From assembly GCA_900239685.1 (NCBI GenBank), contig OENT01000277.1, forward strand, positions 79,520 through 143,519: 64,000 nucleotides of DNA, written 5' to 3'. How positions within the stretch are numbered: the first letter of the stretch is position 1; each line of letters opens with the position of its first letter. A program made the translations under genes and the position numbers. Below are positions 1-10,600 of the stretch, one piece after another. The notes beneath the pieces were generated by a model that was not told the DNA's origin, searched no databases, and saw only the letters and a program-made list of their open reading frames with translations. The stretch is from Rotaria macrura (taxonomy: Eukaryota > Rotifera > Eurotatoria > Philodinida > Philodinidae).

Positions 1-131
1 ATGCTTGACATCATAACAGCCATAACAAAATAGACGAAATTCATTGAATAATGATATTGCATCTCGTCTCATCGAAACTTCAAATGATTGTAAGGAAAAA
101 AAGGCATTAATGTTCAGAATGTTGTTGTCAC
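1..131 (-). pseudogene. possible CNOT7/CAF1-like deadenylase fragment, cut by the window edge
   Basis: An open minus-strand frame runs off the left edge and ends in the peptide LFNEFRLFCYGCYDVKH. This resembles the stretch of CNOT7/CNOT8 (CAF1, the Ccr4-Not deadenylase) near 'LRLFFPVIYDVKYL'. A possible 3' splice site (GGAAG, then GTGAC) lies at 132-134, and a stop codon in the same frame lies just upstream. No other CAF1 exon is visible in the minus strand up to POLR3H, so this is either one internal exon of a gene continuing to the left or a relic. The match is short and from memory, so chance resemblance is possible. Confidence 0.25.
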
Positions 132-459
132 CTTCCCGACCAACAAGAGATTATACAAGACACGTTGGTATCAATTTTAAATCATCGAGAAAGAATAGAA
201 GAGATCACACACGCTCGAACTATGAAATTTCCGTTTTTTTTCTACTTCTTTCGTTATACGATCGATAGTTGTACCATTAACGAAAAATGTCGATAAACCT
301 ATGTACGAGTGATCATTAACATTTTCTCATTAGACAAACAACATGAGCTTTGCTAAACGGCAGTTATGAAAGAGAACAAATATTTATTTAATGACAAAAC
401 TGACGCCCACCATGGCAATCACAATCGAAAAAACGTGTATCTATTACGTAGTTTTTACA
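132..459. other. 3' flank of POLR3H, no gene seen
   Basis: This AT-rich stretch lies downstream of POLR3H on the minus strand. It holds an AATAAA poly(A) signal on the minus strand at 388-383, about 72 bases after the POLR3H stop. I see no convincing open frame here. The short plus-strand frame at 44-268 has no recognisable product. Confidence 0.5.
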
Positions 460-1982
460 TCAAGACGTTTCAATCCACCATGATTTCAGTCCTAAACCAG
501 GTTCAGATATTGAACCGATGATTGTATAAGGTACTTTTTTATCTTCATCATTGCTTGTTTGTGTTATGGATCCAGCATTATTAGGCATTTCTTTTGGTGC
601 TGTATCTTCGAATATTTCTTGTACAACTCGAAATCTAGAAGTCAATTTTTAAAAACAAAGACAAATGACAACGCCATCGAAGTCGATATGTTGCTATACC
701 GTATTTCTTCACCAATATCCATGATCAGATCATGTGTTTCTTCGTCAGCTTCATACTGCCATGCCCATGTTTGTTCAGCTTCAATAAATCGAGATGGATG
801 TTGCAGCTTCGTCGACGGTATAAGAATGTCATCAAAAAAACCTGTGTAAAACATCATTTTATTGGCTTCTTTTTGTAAGAAATATTGATTATTTGATTTC
901 ACATTACCTAATGTTACTGTAATACCATCTTTACTTGATGATCGTATTTTACCTGTCAGAGAAAAATAAACACTCATTAATTTTAGATACTATCGATACA
1001 GGTAAGTGGTTAGATTCAAATAATAGAAAAAGAACAACTTTCAACAAAAACGTTTCGTACGTTATTCTTACAAATAGAACTTATCTCAAGTCAATAAAAA
1101 TAAGACATGTATAAAAATCAACGAATTTTCTTCTAAGCGAGATAGTATCATATAACTTGTGTATTTCGACGAGAAAAGCTTTCCAAAACAACCTTCTCAA
1201 AAGAAAAAAAAACGATCGAAACTATATTTTGTAATATAAAATCTAAAGAGTTAACTAAATGCTGTAGTTTTTTTTCAGTCAATACGTTTTCCTAAGGTGA
1301 TAATATGTATTTTTAAATATTCATCAAGTCCTACGACGGAAAAGCAGAGTTTTGTAATTGTCTCGGAAAATTTTCAAGTTGACAAAGACATTACTCCATT
1401 TAACATTATGTGCATATATGAGTAATATTTCATAATCTCATTCAATTCATATCTACTGATTGAACTATAGGTATAAGTAGCAATTATATGTCCATATTGT
1501 CTCATAGTACTTTTGGTAATTCTTATCAATTGGTATTCATGAATACAGCCTAATCATTTGGATGCATGAAACCAAGTGAATAAGTTCTCAAAGAGTTTTT
1601 TCAAATGGCACCGATGCTCTTTCTAGATGAACTCAATTCTTTCCATTGACTGATAGATCTTTATTAGGTTAAAATAGTCTAGTTAAAGCTGTTGTTGTTG
1701 TTCTTCTTTTTTCGTTTTCTTACCAACAAGAATTTCATCGATATTAGGACGGAAGACGACATAACGAAATTTGACTTTAATGTGAAAATTAGCATCTGAT
1801 GGCAATAGAATACAATCACCCATTGATAAAATATCATACAAACAAATACATAAGCCTAATTCTTGAAAAATTGTATTGGCTAATTTACGATCAAGTTCTT
1901 CAGCTACAATCGAACTCAATTGTTCGTTGAATAAATGTGGTGCAATAGAAACTGTATCGTCCAATGTTGCTACAACGAACAT
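460..1982 (-). CDS. POLR3H: RNA polymerase III subunit RPC8 (Rpb7-like stalk subunit)
   Basis: Encodes the Pol III stalk subunit homologous to Rpb7. With its CGRP/RPC9 partner it forms the stalk used in initiation of tRNA and 5S rRNA transcription in the nucleus. Four exons give 206 codons (human RPC8 is 204): 1982-1724, 952-908, 841-700 and 634-460. The N-terminal RNAP_Rpb7_N part includes VAEELDRKLAN and LGLCICLYDI. The C-terminal S1-like OB fold includes GFFDDILIP, TWAWQYE and GEEIRFRVV. The protein ends GSISEPGLGLKSWW, the family's characteristic C-terminus. All junctions are GT-AG and in phase, for example TTG|gtaag to cag|GTAAA restoring Gly-Lys. Intron 1 is 771 bp; the others are 65-66 bp. 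An AG acceptor sits 6 nt before the ATG, as expected for a trans-spliced downstream operon gene. Confidence 0.94.
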
Positions 1983-2113
1983 TCTTTTCTAAAAGATGGT
2001 TTTAGAAAAAAAATTTAAGTTTTTTTTTTCATTAAATAAGTGTTTTCTAATCACATTCAATTCTTGTTTATTTATGTGCTTATAAAACGAAAAAAACAAT
2101 TAGTAACAATAAC
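1983..2113 (-). promoter_or_regulatory. STOML2-POLR3H intergenic spacer with poly(A) signal and 3' splice site
   Basis: Only 131 bp separate the STOML2 stop from the POLR3H start. On the minus strand there is AATAAA at 2072-2067, about 42 bases past the STOML2 stop. A pyrimidine-rich acceptor ending in AG at 1990-1989 follows, then six bases and the POLR3H ATG. No 5' splice donor or separate promoter is obvious. The order poly(A) signal, acceptor, ATG is that of spliced-leader operons. Confidence 0.55.
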
Positions 2114-5100
2114 CTATTTTGAGTCTTTTCCAGTAGTTGGCTTTGTAGCAGACCGTACTGATGTTATATTAGTAGTTGATTTTGAATCGTTTGGAATAGG
2201 AGATGGTTCTATGGTTGGACTTGACGAATGAGTTGATGTTGGTTGAGAGAGAAAACCTTGACGATCTTTTGATTGAAGATTGTTATAAATAGCCAATGCT
2301 GATGCGACCATCGATGACATATCACCAGTATTGCTGGGTAGAAGAATTGTATTATTTGTTCGAGCAAGATTACCAAATGCATGAACATATTGTTCAGCGA
2401 TTTGTAATGATGCTGCGTTACGTCCTTCCTAATAGAAAAACGAAAAGAAAGAATGATAGGAAAAGTTCGATGAATATTTGCTTTAAAGAACTAATTACTT
2501 CGGATTGAAGTTGATCAGAAATAATTTTAAGTGCTTCTGCGCGAGCATTAGCTCTCGTACGTATGGCTTCGGCTTCACCGGTTGCATTATTAATTTGTTC
2601 TAATTTAAAACCTTCACTAGCTAAGATGGTTGCTTGTTTTGTACCTTCAGCTTTGTTAATCTGTGCCTCTCGAATACCTTCACTCTCTAGAATGGTAGCT
2701 CGTTTGCGTCTCTAAAAATTAAAATCAGTTGAGAATTTCTTTTCGCGTTATCCATCAACTCGTCATTAATCTACTTCAGCTTCGACTTGCATTTGCATAG
2801 CTTCTTGAACTTTTGCTGGAAGACGAATATCACGAATTTCATATCTATTAAATGGAATCAAGTTAAGTGAACTGTTTAATTCCAGTATTAGAATAACCTG
2901 AGACAAATAATCCCCCATGCCTTTGCTGCTTTATTGATAGCCTCTGTACAGAAAAAACAAGAAAAAAAACGCAAATGAATGAATGTACAAAATAAAATCA
3001 AGTACTTACCAACGATGCCAACATTGAGTGATTCTCTTTCACGAAATAATGTATCTAGCGCAATTTTACCGATTTCAGAGCGCATTGTTGTTTGTGCAAG
3101 TTGTGTTACAGCAAATTCAGCATCTTCAACACCATAACTTGCCTAATAGATTAGCAACATGGTATAGTGTGATTATTCAAGCGTTTTTATTAGTTACTAT
3201 TTACCAAATAAGGATCAAAAACTTTGAGATATAATACACCATCAATATGCAATGTCACATTATCTAAATGTAATAATACACATTGTTAGATAAATCTGAT
3301 TTTTCGTAGATTGTAGTTTAACTGATGACACATACGCCTTGAGATCATCGTTTCAGATTTACAAACATTTTACTGGTATAGTAGGATATGTTGGTATATT
3401 TAATTAGAAAAATATCGATAATCTAATAGTTCAAAGTCTACACCAAAATAAGTCGGCTCATAGCTAGGATACATGAAAGATTTCTTAAGAAAACAAATAT
3501 TGTGCCTTGATTAAATATAGATATCGTTTATTTTAAGATTCTGACAACTTTCACGAAAGTCGAATACCATTCATCATGAAAAAATACTACGTGGATGCGA
3601 TTTTTCGAGTATTCCTTTCATCAATAAATCCATCCATAAGCATAATTTCAACACTGAATATTCGAGTTTTCGGCAGATACCGACCTTATCGCTTCAAAAG
3701 TGAGTATTGGGTTGGTAGGAAATCTTTTGCGTCTTTTTCGAAAAATTTCTTTTTATTTTTTAACTGTAAGAGTGCAACTAAGTTTTAACAATGAATGCTC
3801 TATTATTATCTATGACTTGTCAACAGCATCGTGGTAAAGAAAGAATCCTGCGTTCGTAGAAATCCTGCAACTTTTGGCCGAAGAAGTTGATGAGGTTGAT
3901 TTTGAAGACGTTCTAGTCGTTGTACTTTTTCTCGGGCAAATGATTAGAAAGAGAATGTAACAAATGGTACTCGTTGAAGATCGAGTTCGTAGAATACGAT
4001 GGACATGAAAGCGCCGTTCATCCGAGCTCCAATGCTTTTTTACCCATTGAATTTGCAGTATGACGTCGAATGCGGTCATGTAAAAAATAAATTTTCTGCT
4101 GTTTTTTTCGGAAATTTTGCCGTAACTTAGCCCAATTGCTGACAGTAGAAATCAGTAGTAATAATGCTATCGGTTGGCAGAAGCGCTCATTGAATCATGT
4201 TTCTTACACTCCAGCAAGGACTGAAAATAACCATCCTTGGGTCAAGTTCAAGTTTGGCGCCGCTTTTCTGCCTTGTCCAGCTCCCAGTCATTGCTACTTG
4301 CGCAGAAGGTTCGCATACAGCACCAGCGTTCCATGGTTGGTAATAAGACTGCGGAGTCATTGATAGTTATGATGAGACGTCATTAATTCCACACAATGAT
4401 CAACCCTGAGTTAAAGCTGATGTGGTGAGAATTCCTGTGATATCCAAACTCCGTACTTGCACATTTTGCCTAATTCGTGCAAATGTGTTTCCACTGTAAT
4501 ATAAGAGCACCCAAGTCGCGCTCTGCTAAACACCTAGTAGTCAATATAGGATCTTCTTCGATAAGTTGCTTTACGATATCCACATTCACCTATACTGGTC
4601 TCCCGGTATGAGGTAAATCGTTGAGTTCGAAGTTGCCGTTCTTGGATCGATGGAATTAATGTTGTGCTGTACGAATAGAGAGTACATCCTTCCCCATCGT
4701 ACCACATATGTTGCTTGTTGCTTCCGTTGCTTGCTGATCCAAACGGAATTCATGAAGAAAGAGTAATCGTAGCGCTGTACGAGATATCTTCACTTCTAAT
4801 TCGAGATCAACGTCTATGCGCATAATTTTGTTATTGTTCAAATGATATTCGTACCCTCTATATATAACCTGAGTATGGAAACTTCTAGAACTTTCTCGCC
4901 GGTTCTAGGAAATATAAGACAAAAACGCAAAAGATTTCTTACCAACCCAATATTATACTAATTAGTTTGCAGCGAAAGTTTATGAACATTCGTACTAACG
5001 AACGTATTCATATGTTTCTATATTAAAAACTCTTAATCATTTCCTATTTTGATCATCTGTCATTCAAAATCAAAGTATTCAAAATCGATGAAGTCTATTC

Positions 5101-5589
5101 AGTTGAAAAGAGAATAACTTCAAAAGCGATCAAGCAAACGTATACAGATTTGTCTTCATCGAAAACCAAACATCTATTGATACCTTTTGATATAACTGCT
5201 TGACTTGGAATTTCTATTGCAATTTCTTTTAGACTTTGCACATGGCGAATAGTATCAATAATTGGTATTATTATGTTTAAACCCTTAAAAAGAAATCATT
5301 ACATCATAGTTAAGATAAGTCTCTCATCGAAACTCACAGGGCTTAAAGTTTTATAAAATTTTCCCATTCGTTCAACAACCCATGCTTCTTGTTGTGGTAC
5401 AAAAAGAATACCTAAATTATATGGCAAACTAGAACGAAAACGATATTGTTGTTCACTTGTTGCAGTTGTTATTACACGTTGTAGAATTCGCCGCTAATTA
5501 AACAATATGAACAAAAGCTCAATCATAACTATATTTTAAATACTTACAGATGCGATCGGACCTAATGTTCGGTTCAATACGAATGCCAT
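2114..5589 (-). CDS. STOML2: stomatin-like protein 2, mitochondrial
   Basis: An SPFH/prohibitin-homology scaffold of the mitochondrial inner membrane that binds cardiolipin and prohibitins. Nine exons give 377 residues (human 356): 5589-5548, 5493-5338, 5283-5184, 3263-3205, 3142-3010, 2943-2898, 2844-2775, 2711-2499 and 2428-2114. The N-terminus MAFVLNRTLGPIAS followed by RRILQRV is Arg-rich and lacks acidic residues, fitting a mitochondrial presequence. Family motifs include FVPQQEAWVVERMGKF, TLHIDGVLYLKV, LAQTTMRSEIGKIALD and ERRKRATILESEGIREAQIN, then the coiled-coil tail and NNTILLPSNTGD. The Ser/Thr-rich C-terminus (about 60 residues) is longer than in vertebrates. Intron 3 (1.9 kb) carries a mariner element; the other introns are about 50-70 bp. 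A strong acceptor (ctttttgtag) ends 22 nt before the ATG. Confidence 0.94.
3707..4950 (-). mobile_element. mariner-family DNA transposon, inactivated, in STOML2 intron 3
   Basis: Ends are inverted repeats of about 30 bp beginning TTGGGTTGGTA (left 3707-3736, right 4921-4950), with one mismatch in the first 26 bases. A TA dinucleotide lies on each side (3705-3706, 4951-4952), the mariner/Tc1 target duplication. The 1,244-bp length is typical of mariner. A decayed transposase reads leftward. The N-terminal HTH part contains LHEFRLDQQATEATSNI. The middle carries GNFELNDLPHTGRPV. The C-terminal relic includes INLINFFGQKLQDFYERR and SLPRCC*QVIDNN. Frameshifts and several stops interrupt it, so no active protein can be made. 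Confidence 0.9.
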
Positions 5590-5788
5590 GTTATAAAAGC
5601 AACAAATATTTCTACAAAAAGAAAAGACGCTACATCTTCATGAAAATATATGATGATGCAGGAGTTTTGAAATAATGATTCATGTTTCTATTTTTGATAA
5701 TGTATATTTTATTTTGAATCAATCTGACTTCATTAAAGAAAATACATGTATAAAAAAAATAAGAAGATGACTATCTGGCAATCATAAT
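5590..5788 (-). promoter_or_regulatory. kinase-STOML2 intergenic spacer with poly(A) signal and 3' splice site
   Basis: The spacer is 199 bp. The minus strand has AATAAA at 5713-5708, about 75 bases after the kinase stop. A strong pyrimidine tract and AG at 5613-5612 follow, then the STOML2 ATG 22 nt later. No matching donor is seen upstream. The arrangement repeats that of the STOML2-POLR3H spacer. Confidence 0.5.
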
Positions 5789-7279
5789 TTATGGTGAGAA
5801 AAGTTGTCGCTTCGTATCATCTGACATTTAAATGAAAAAGAAAAACGTTAAAAGAATAAATCTATACCAAGTTTTCTTACTATTTAAATGACTATAGTCA
5901 CTTGGAAGATTCTCATCATTTGTACTTAAATCATTCATATGAAATGGATCTCGGCTATGACGATGTCTTGGTGCAGCCAAACGTGGAATGTCTCCTGGTT
6001 TACACATTGAAGGGCCACTTGTGAAATAGAAAGATTCCAGTGCCTAATGAGAAAAAACCAAGAGGACAATTAAAATACGTATTGAGACTTCCATTCTATG
6101 TGCTTTGATATTTTCGTTCATACTTGTTTAGCGGTTGCTCGATATCTCGGATTCATGACGAGCATACTTTTCAAAAGATCTAACTCTTGTTCATTGGCTT
6201 TTGGAAATTTCTTCTCAAATGTTTCGTCATTATGCAATAAACTTTCGTCATGAAATTGTAAAAAATGTTTAAATGTCTTAGCTTCCGGCCATGTTTTATC
6301 ATTTGGTGGACCAAGTAAACGATATATCATTAAGATTTGTTCAATTTCACTCTTGCTTGGAAACACGATGTGTCGATTTATTAACTCGCCAATAACAATA
6401 CCTAATGACCACATATCAGTCGATGTGCCATACTGTCGATCACCAAGTAGAAATTCCGGTGAACGATACCAAGCCGGTGGTAAACGATGAAGTTTTCGAC
6501 ATGTATCATTAACATATATTGAAATACCAAAGTCAGCAATTTTGATTACTCCATGAGAATCGATCATGATATTTCCTGGTTTGATATCCTAGATGTTTAG
6601 AAAAAGGAATTCAGTAACAACAGAAACAATCAATATCGTACCTGATGCATTATACCAGATGAATGAATATATTCAAGACCTGAGAGCATCATATGAGCCA
6701 TACATTTGATATGACTGTGAGAATAACGATTGTCTGTACAATGAATTAAACGCTAAAAAGTGCAAAGTCTTTCGTTTTCGTATGAACACATTTTTGATAC
6801 AAATTTCACTTACAGCAAGATCAGCAAACATTAATTCAAAGACCAGCACAGCTACTTTCGAATCTGGTGTATAGAATGAATCGAGCAACTATAATAACAA
6901 TCAGTTAGAATATATGCTTTCTTTTATTCGTTGACTAAATCGAATCGTACCTTAATAACATTAGGATGATCTAATTTTCGTAACATTTGCATTTCATTAT
7001 CAGCTGCTGGTTCAGCCCAATCTGTATATTCTCCATGGCGGCCAACTTTAATCTATAAATAATTATGTACGATTCCATTTGATATTTCGAAACAAGTACT
7101 TTTTTGATAGCCACTTCTTCGTTTGTTGGAAGATGTCGAGCTTTATAGATTCCCACAAGCTGTAAAAAGAATCCATAGCATATATAAAACAACTTGTTTT
7201 TTTACTATAGATATAATCCTACTGAATCTTCTACAATCACTTCATCGATCACATAATTTTCGGACTTAGCAGTCGCCAT
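5789..7279 (-). CDS. atypical cyclin-dependent kinase, CDK20/CDK7-like
   Basis: Eight exons give 354 residues, close to the 346 of CDK20 and CDK7: 7279-7223, 7159-7100, 7052-6951, 6888-6814, 6752-6642, 6588-6124, 6043-5881 and 5820-5789. Visible kinase landmarks are VAIKK (Lys38), FELMFADLARL, DIKPGN (Asp136), KIADFG (154-156), WYRSPE (175-180) and DMWSLGIVIGEL. FELMFADLA and YFTSGPSMCKPGDIPR favour CDK20 over CDK7, but not decisively. Several hallmarks are altered. The glycine loop (residues 16-21, VEDSLV) has lost all three glycines, HRD is HQD, and the T-loop threonine position is Leu168. The ATP lysine, catalytic Asp and DFG remain. It is the 5'-most gene of a minus-strand cluster and divergent from CBP/p300. 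Confidence 0.85.
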
Positions 7280-7692
7280 TATATGGAACAAATATAAAAA
7301 AAGTAAACAAAATATTTTCCAAGTATTTTTTTTTCTTTAATAATATTGTTTATTTATTTTAATAGCAGGAAAAGAAAGAGAGAAACCATAAGACACAGCT
7401 TAACAAATAAGAAGAAGAAAATCCTATTTATTAAATTTTACAGCGACATCTTTCTGTCAGTATTTATATTTATATTATTATTTTTTTCTCTCTCTATCTC
7501 TTTCTCTTTTCACCAATTGGATCATAAGCAACTAAGTCAGTCAAATAGACCAAGAAAGTTGATTGATTGATAGGTAGATAGTGAACGACCATCGGTCAAA
7601 TTGTTTTTTTTTTCTTATTGTTATTTCTTTTATTTACAAGGATCTCAACAAATACATTCTAATTTAGTTATTATTTCATCAGCAATGCAGAT
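7280..7692. promoter_or_regulatory. divergent intergenic region between the kinase and CBP/p300 genes
   Basis: This 413-bp AT-rich region separates two divergent start codons and probably holds both promoters. It contains CT-rich tracts (about 7486-7510). A likely 3' splice site (tttcatcag) ends at 7682, eleven bases before the CBP ATG. A minimal upstream frame, ATG CAG ATA TGA (7685-7696), overlaps the main ATG at 7693. I see no clear acceptor just upstream of the kinase ATG. Confidence 0.5.
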
Positions 7693-10600
7693 ATGAATAC
7701 GAATAATCTAAATACTCCATTATCAAATCGAGTAAGGAATATTTTTGTTCAACGCAAAACAACAACAACAACAATAATTTTTTTTTCATTTTATTTTATT
7801 TCAATTGAAGTCTGATGGTACGGATCCTGCATCGATTATTCCTTCTATGTATCCGTCTACTCCCGCAACGACTCCCAACAATTATTTATCAAATCGTTCA
7901 TATATACCGCAAACTCCAGCATCTATGAATTCCGAAATGGACGTATCCGCGACAACAATATCAACATCCAATCTAACATCTATACAACAACAGAATGATT
8001 CGAGACGAAATATTATTCAACAACTAGCACTTTTGCTTCATGCCCATAAATGTCTCCAGCGTGAACGACAAGCACAAGTTTGCAATGGGGAAAGTCATGG
8101 AATGGCTCCAACTACAACATCTTTGAATCCTTGTACGTTACCGCATTGTGCTACAATGAGGACTGTACTTCAACATATGACAAAATGTGGAGATTTCAAA
8201 AATTGTTCTTGTAAGTTTTATATGGTGTCCTAGATTTAGTGACGAATATTCGCAAAATCGAACCATTGTTTCTCTTATGTACTCCAATTCATGTTTGCCA
8301 CATTTTTGAAATATATGTGTTAATATTTATTTATGACTAAGAAGGACTAGTGTTATTTTTCTTTCGTCATAATACCTACAATATTTAAACAAAGTTTTAA
8401 AAATCTATTTAGTTAATCATTGTGTTCAATCTCGCCATATCATACTACATTGGAAGAACTGTGCAACACCAAATTGTTCTATATGTGGCTCATTGAAAAA
8501 GCCATCAGCGCTTCGACCACAAAATACCATACGTAAGTTCAACTTTTTAATTTGTATTGAACAAAAAAAAACCAACTTCTTGTGTTTCAGCAAAAGAATG
8601 GCAACAACAACTGCAACCAGACCATCGAAATCATTTAGTGAAGAAAATTGTTGCAGCATTGCTAAATACTGTTCAACAAGATGGTCGTTCATTACCACCG
8701 GATCGTTTAACAGCAGTTACATCTTATGCTCAACAAACCGAAGCTGAAACATTTAATACAGCTATAAGTCATGAAGATTATTTTCATCGTTTAGCTGAAC
8801 GTATATATAAAATACAGAAGGATTATGAAGAAAAGCAGATGTCGAAAAAACAACAAATTTTAACAACAACATTAACATCCATCGATAAATCAGCTGGTGA
8901 ACAAGGTCCACCGAATCGTATTGCACCACAATCAGATTATCCATCATCCTTCTTACCATCATCATCAACCACAACTCAGATAAAATCAGAAAATCAAACT
9001 CCGAATCCCATACAATCAGTAGCTATTGATATTCATCGTAATTCATCCGAAAGTCTTAGTCGAATGTCCGTTCAAAGCAATAATCAAAATATTATGTCAC
9101 ATCTTGACACAAATGGAGCTCAAATAGACGTAAAACAAGTGAAAACAGAACAAATATCACCGAATCATGATACGAAAATTCAAGTAAATGCACGACAAAT
9201 TAATCATTCTTTTATCCATATCTGACTTGTTGAGTGAAATATAAGGTTATATTTATCTGCAACATGCCGTGACAATCTTAGTCGCAAGAATTTTTCAATA
9301 GACAGAGAGTACTCAAGTAGAATTAGTGTTCTCGAACCATAACTGGATACGATGCCAAATGAAAACGTTTCTTGCTTTTTGTTTATACATCGAAAAGTCT
9401 TAGTAATACTATGTCAAGCTCATATTTTGTCTTGAGCTGTGATTGTGGCAAAGATAACAAATGTTCATCGATTGAAAGACCTCGATCTTTTTGATTGCAA
9501 AAAATGAAATACAATGTTATGGGTTAAAACAACATTAGACAGTTATGAATGAAACTGTGTGTATCATTCGTCTTTTTCGAATTCACTGATCTTTTTTCAT
9601 TGACGTATTTTGTTGATATTTAGGATCCACTCTTTAAATTCGTTTTTAAATAATGCAATAGAGAAATTTTAAGAGATTGATAAAACTTATGCCATTGAGC
9701 CAACTAAGTTCAGAATAATACCGCTACCACTTCTAGATTTCCGTCCGAAATGTCTGATTGAAGAATGCCAATAGTGGGATACACACAGCAAACTTTTGTC
9801 GTAGTAACACATATTCTGTTTTAAAAGTTTCAGGAGTCTGATCCTTGAAGGCATACAGAAGAATACGGAATTTGCTAGAATCTCAGTTTGAACACAACTC
9901 CCATCATTATTTTCGAACTTATTCCTAAAATGTAGTGATATGTTTTCGATACGTCGTAGACACATCAGTTGAACTTGCACATGCATGATATGTCTAACCG
10001 AGAGGTCCTTGTTCTTCGTTATATAGAATTCTTAGCAAATACTCTCTTATCTACGTTTAACACAATTGAATATCTAAATCCTCATGATAGTCATATTCAG
10101 AAAGGGAAATAATAGTGTTAATAGAAGTTGAAAACGTTGAATCCACTAACTTTGATAAAATAATCAGATCCAATGTTCTGATGTCAAAAGTTCAAAAATG
10201 TATGAATTATTTCCCTTGTTCTTAGACAACGACAATCATTAAAAAAGAAGAAACAATAACCACAAGTGAAACATCAATCAATGGCACTAATGTAACAACA
10301 ACAACAGTTGAATTAATTAAAACGGAAAAAATTGATATTGAATCAACTAAATCCAGTCGACCACCACCTATCGATGCTACAAGTAAATTATTACCAAAAT
10401 GTCCAGCAAGTTTTTCAATCGATGACATAAAAGAAAAAATGGCACCCATACTTCGTCATTTGTACAATCAAGAAGAAGGTTCTTGGTTTCGTGAACCAGT
10501 TACAGAACTTATTGCACCGGGATATTTCGATATAATCAAATGTCCAATGGATTTTTCGACTATATTTAAAAAATTAGATGAAAATCAATATACAACACCA

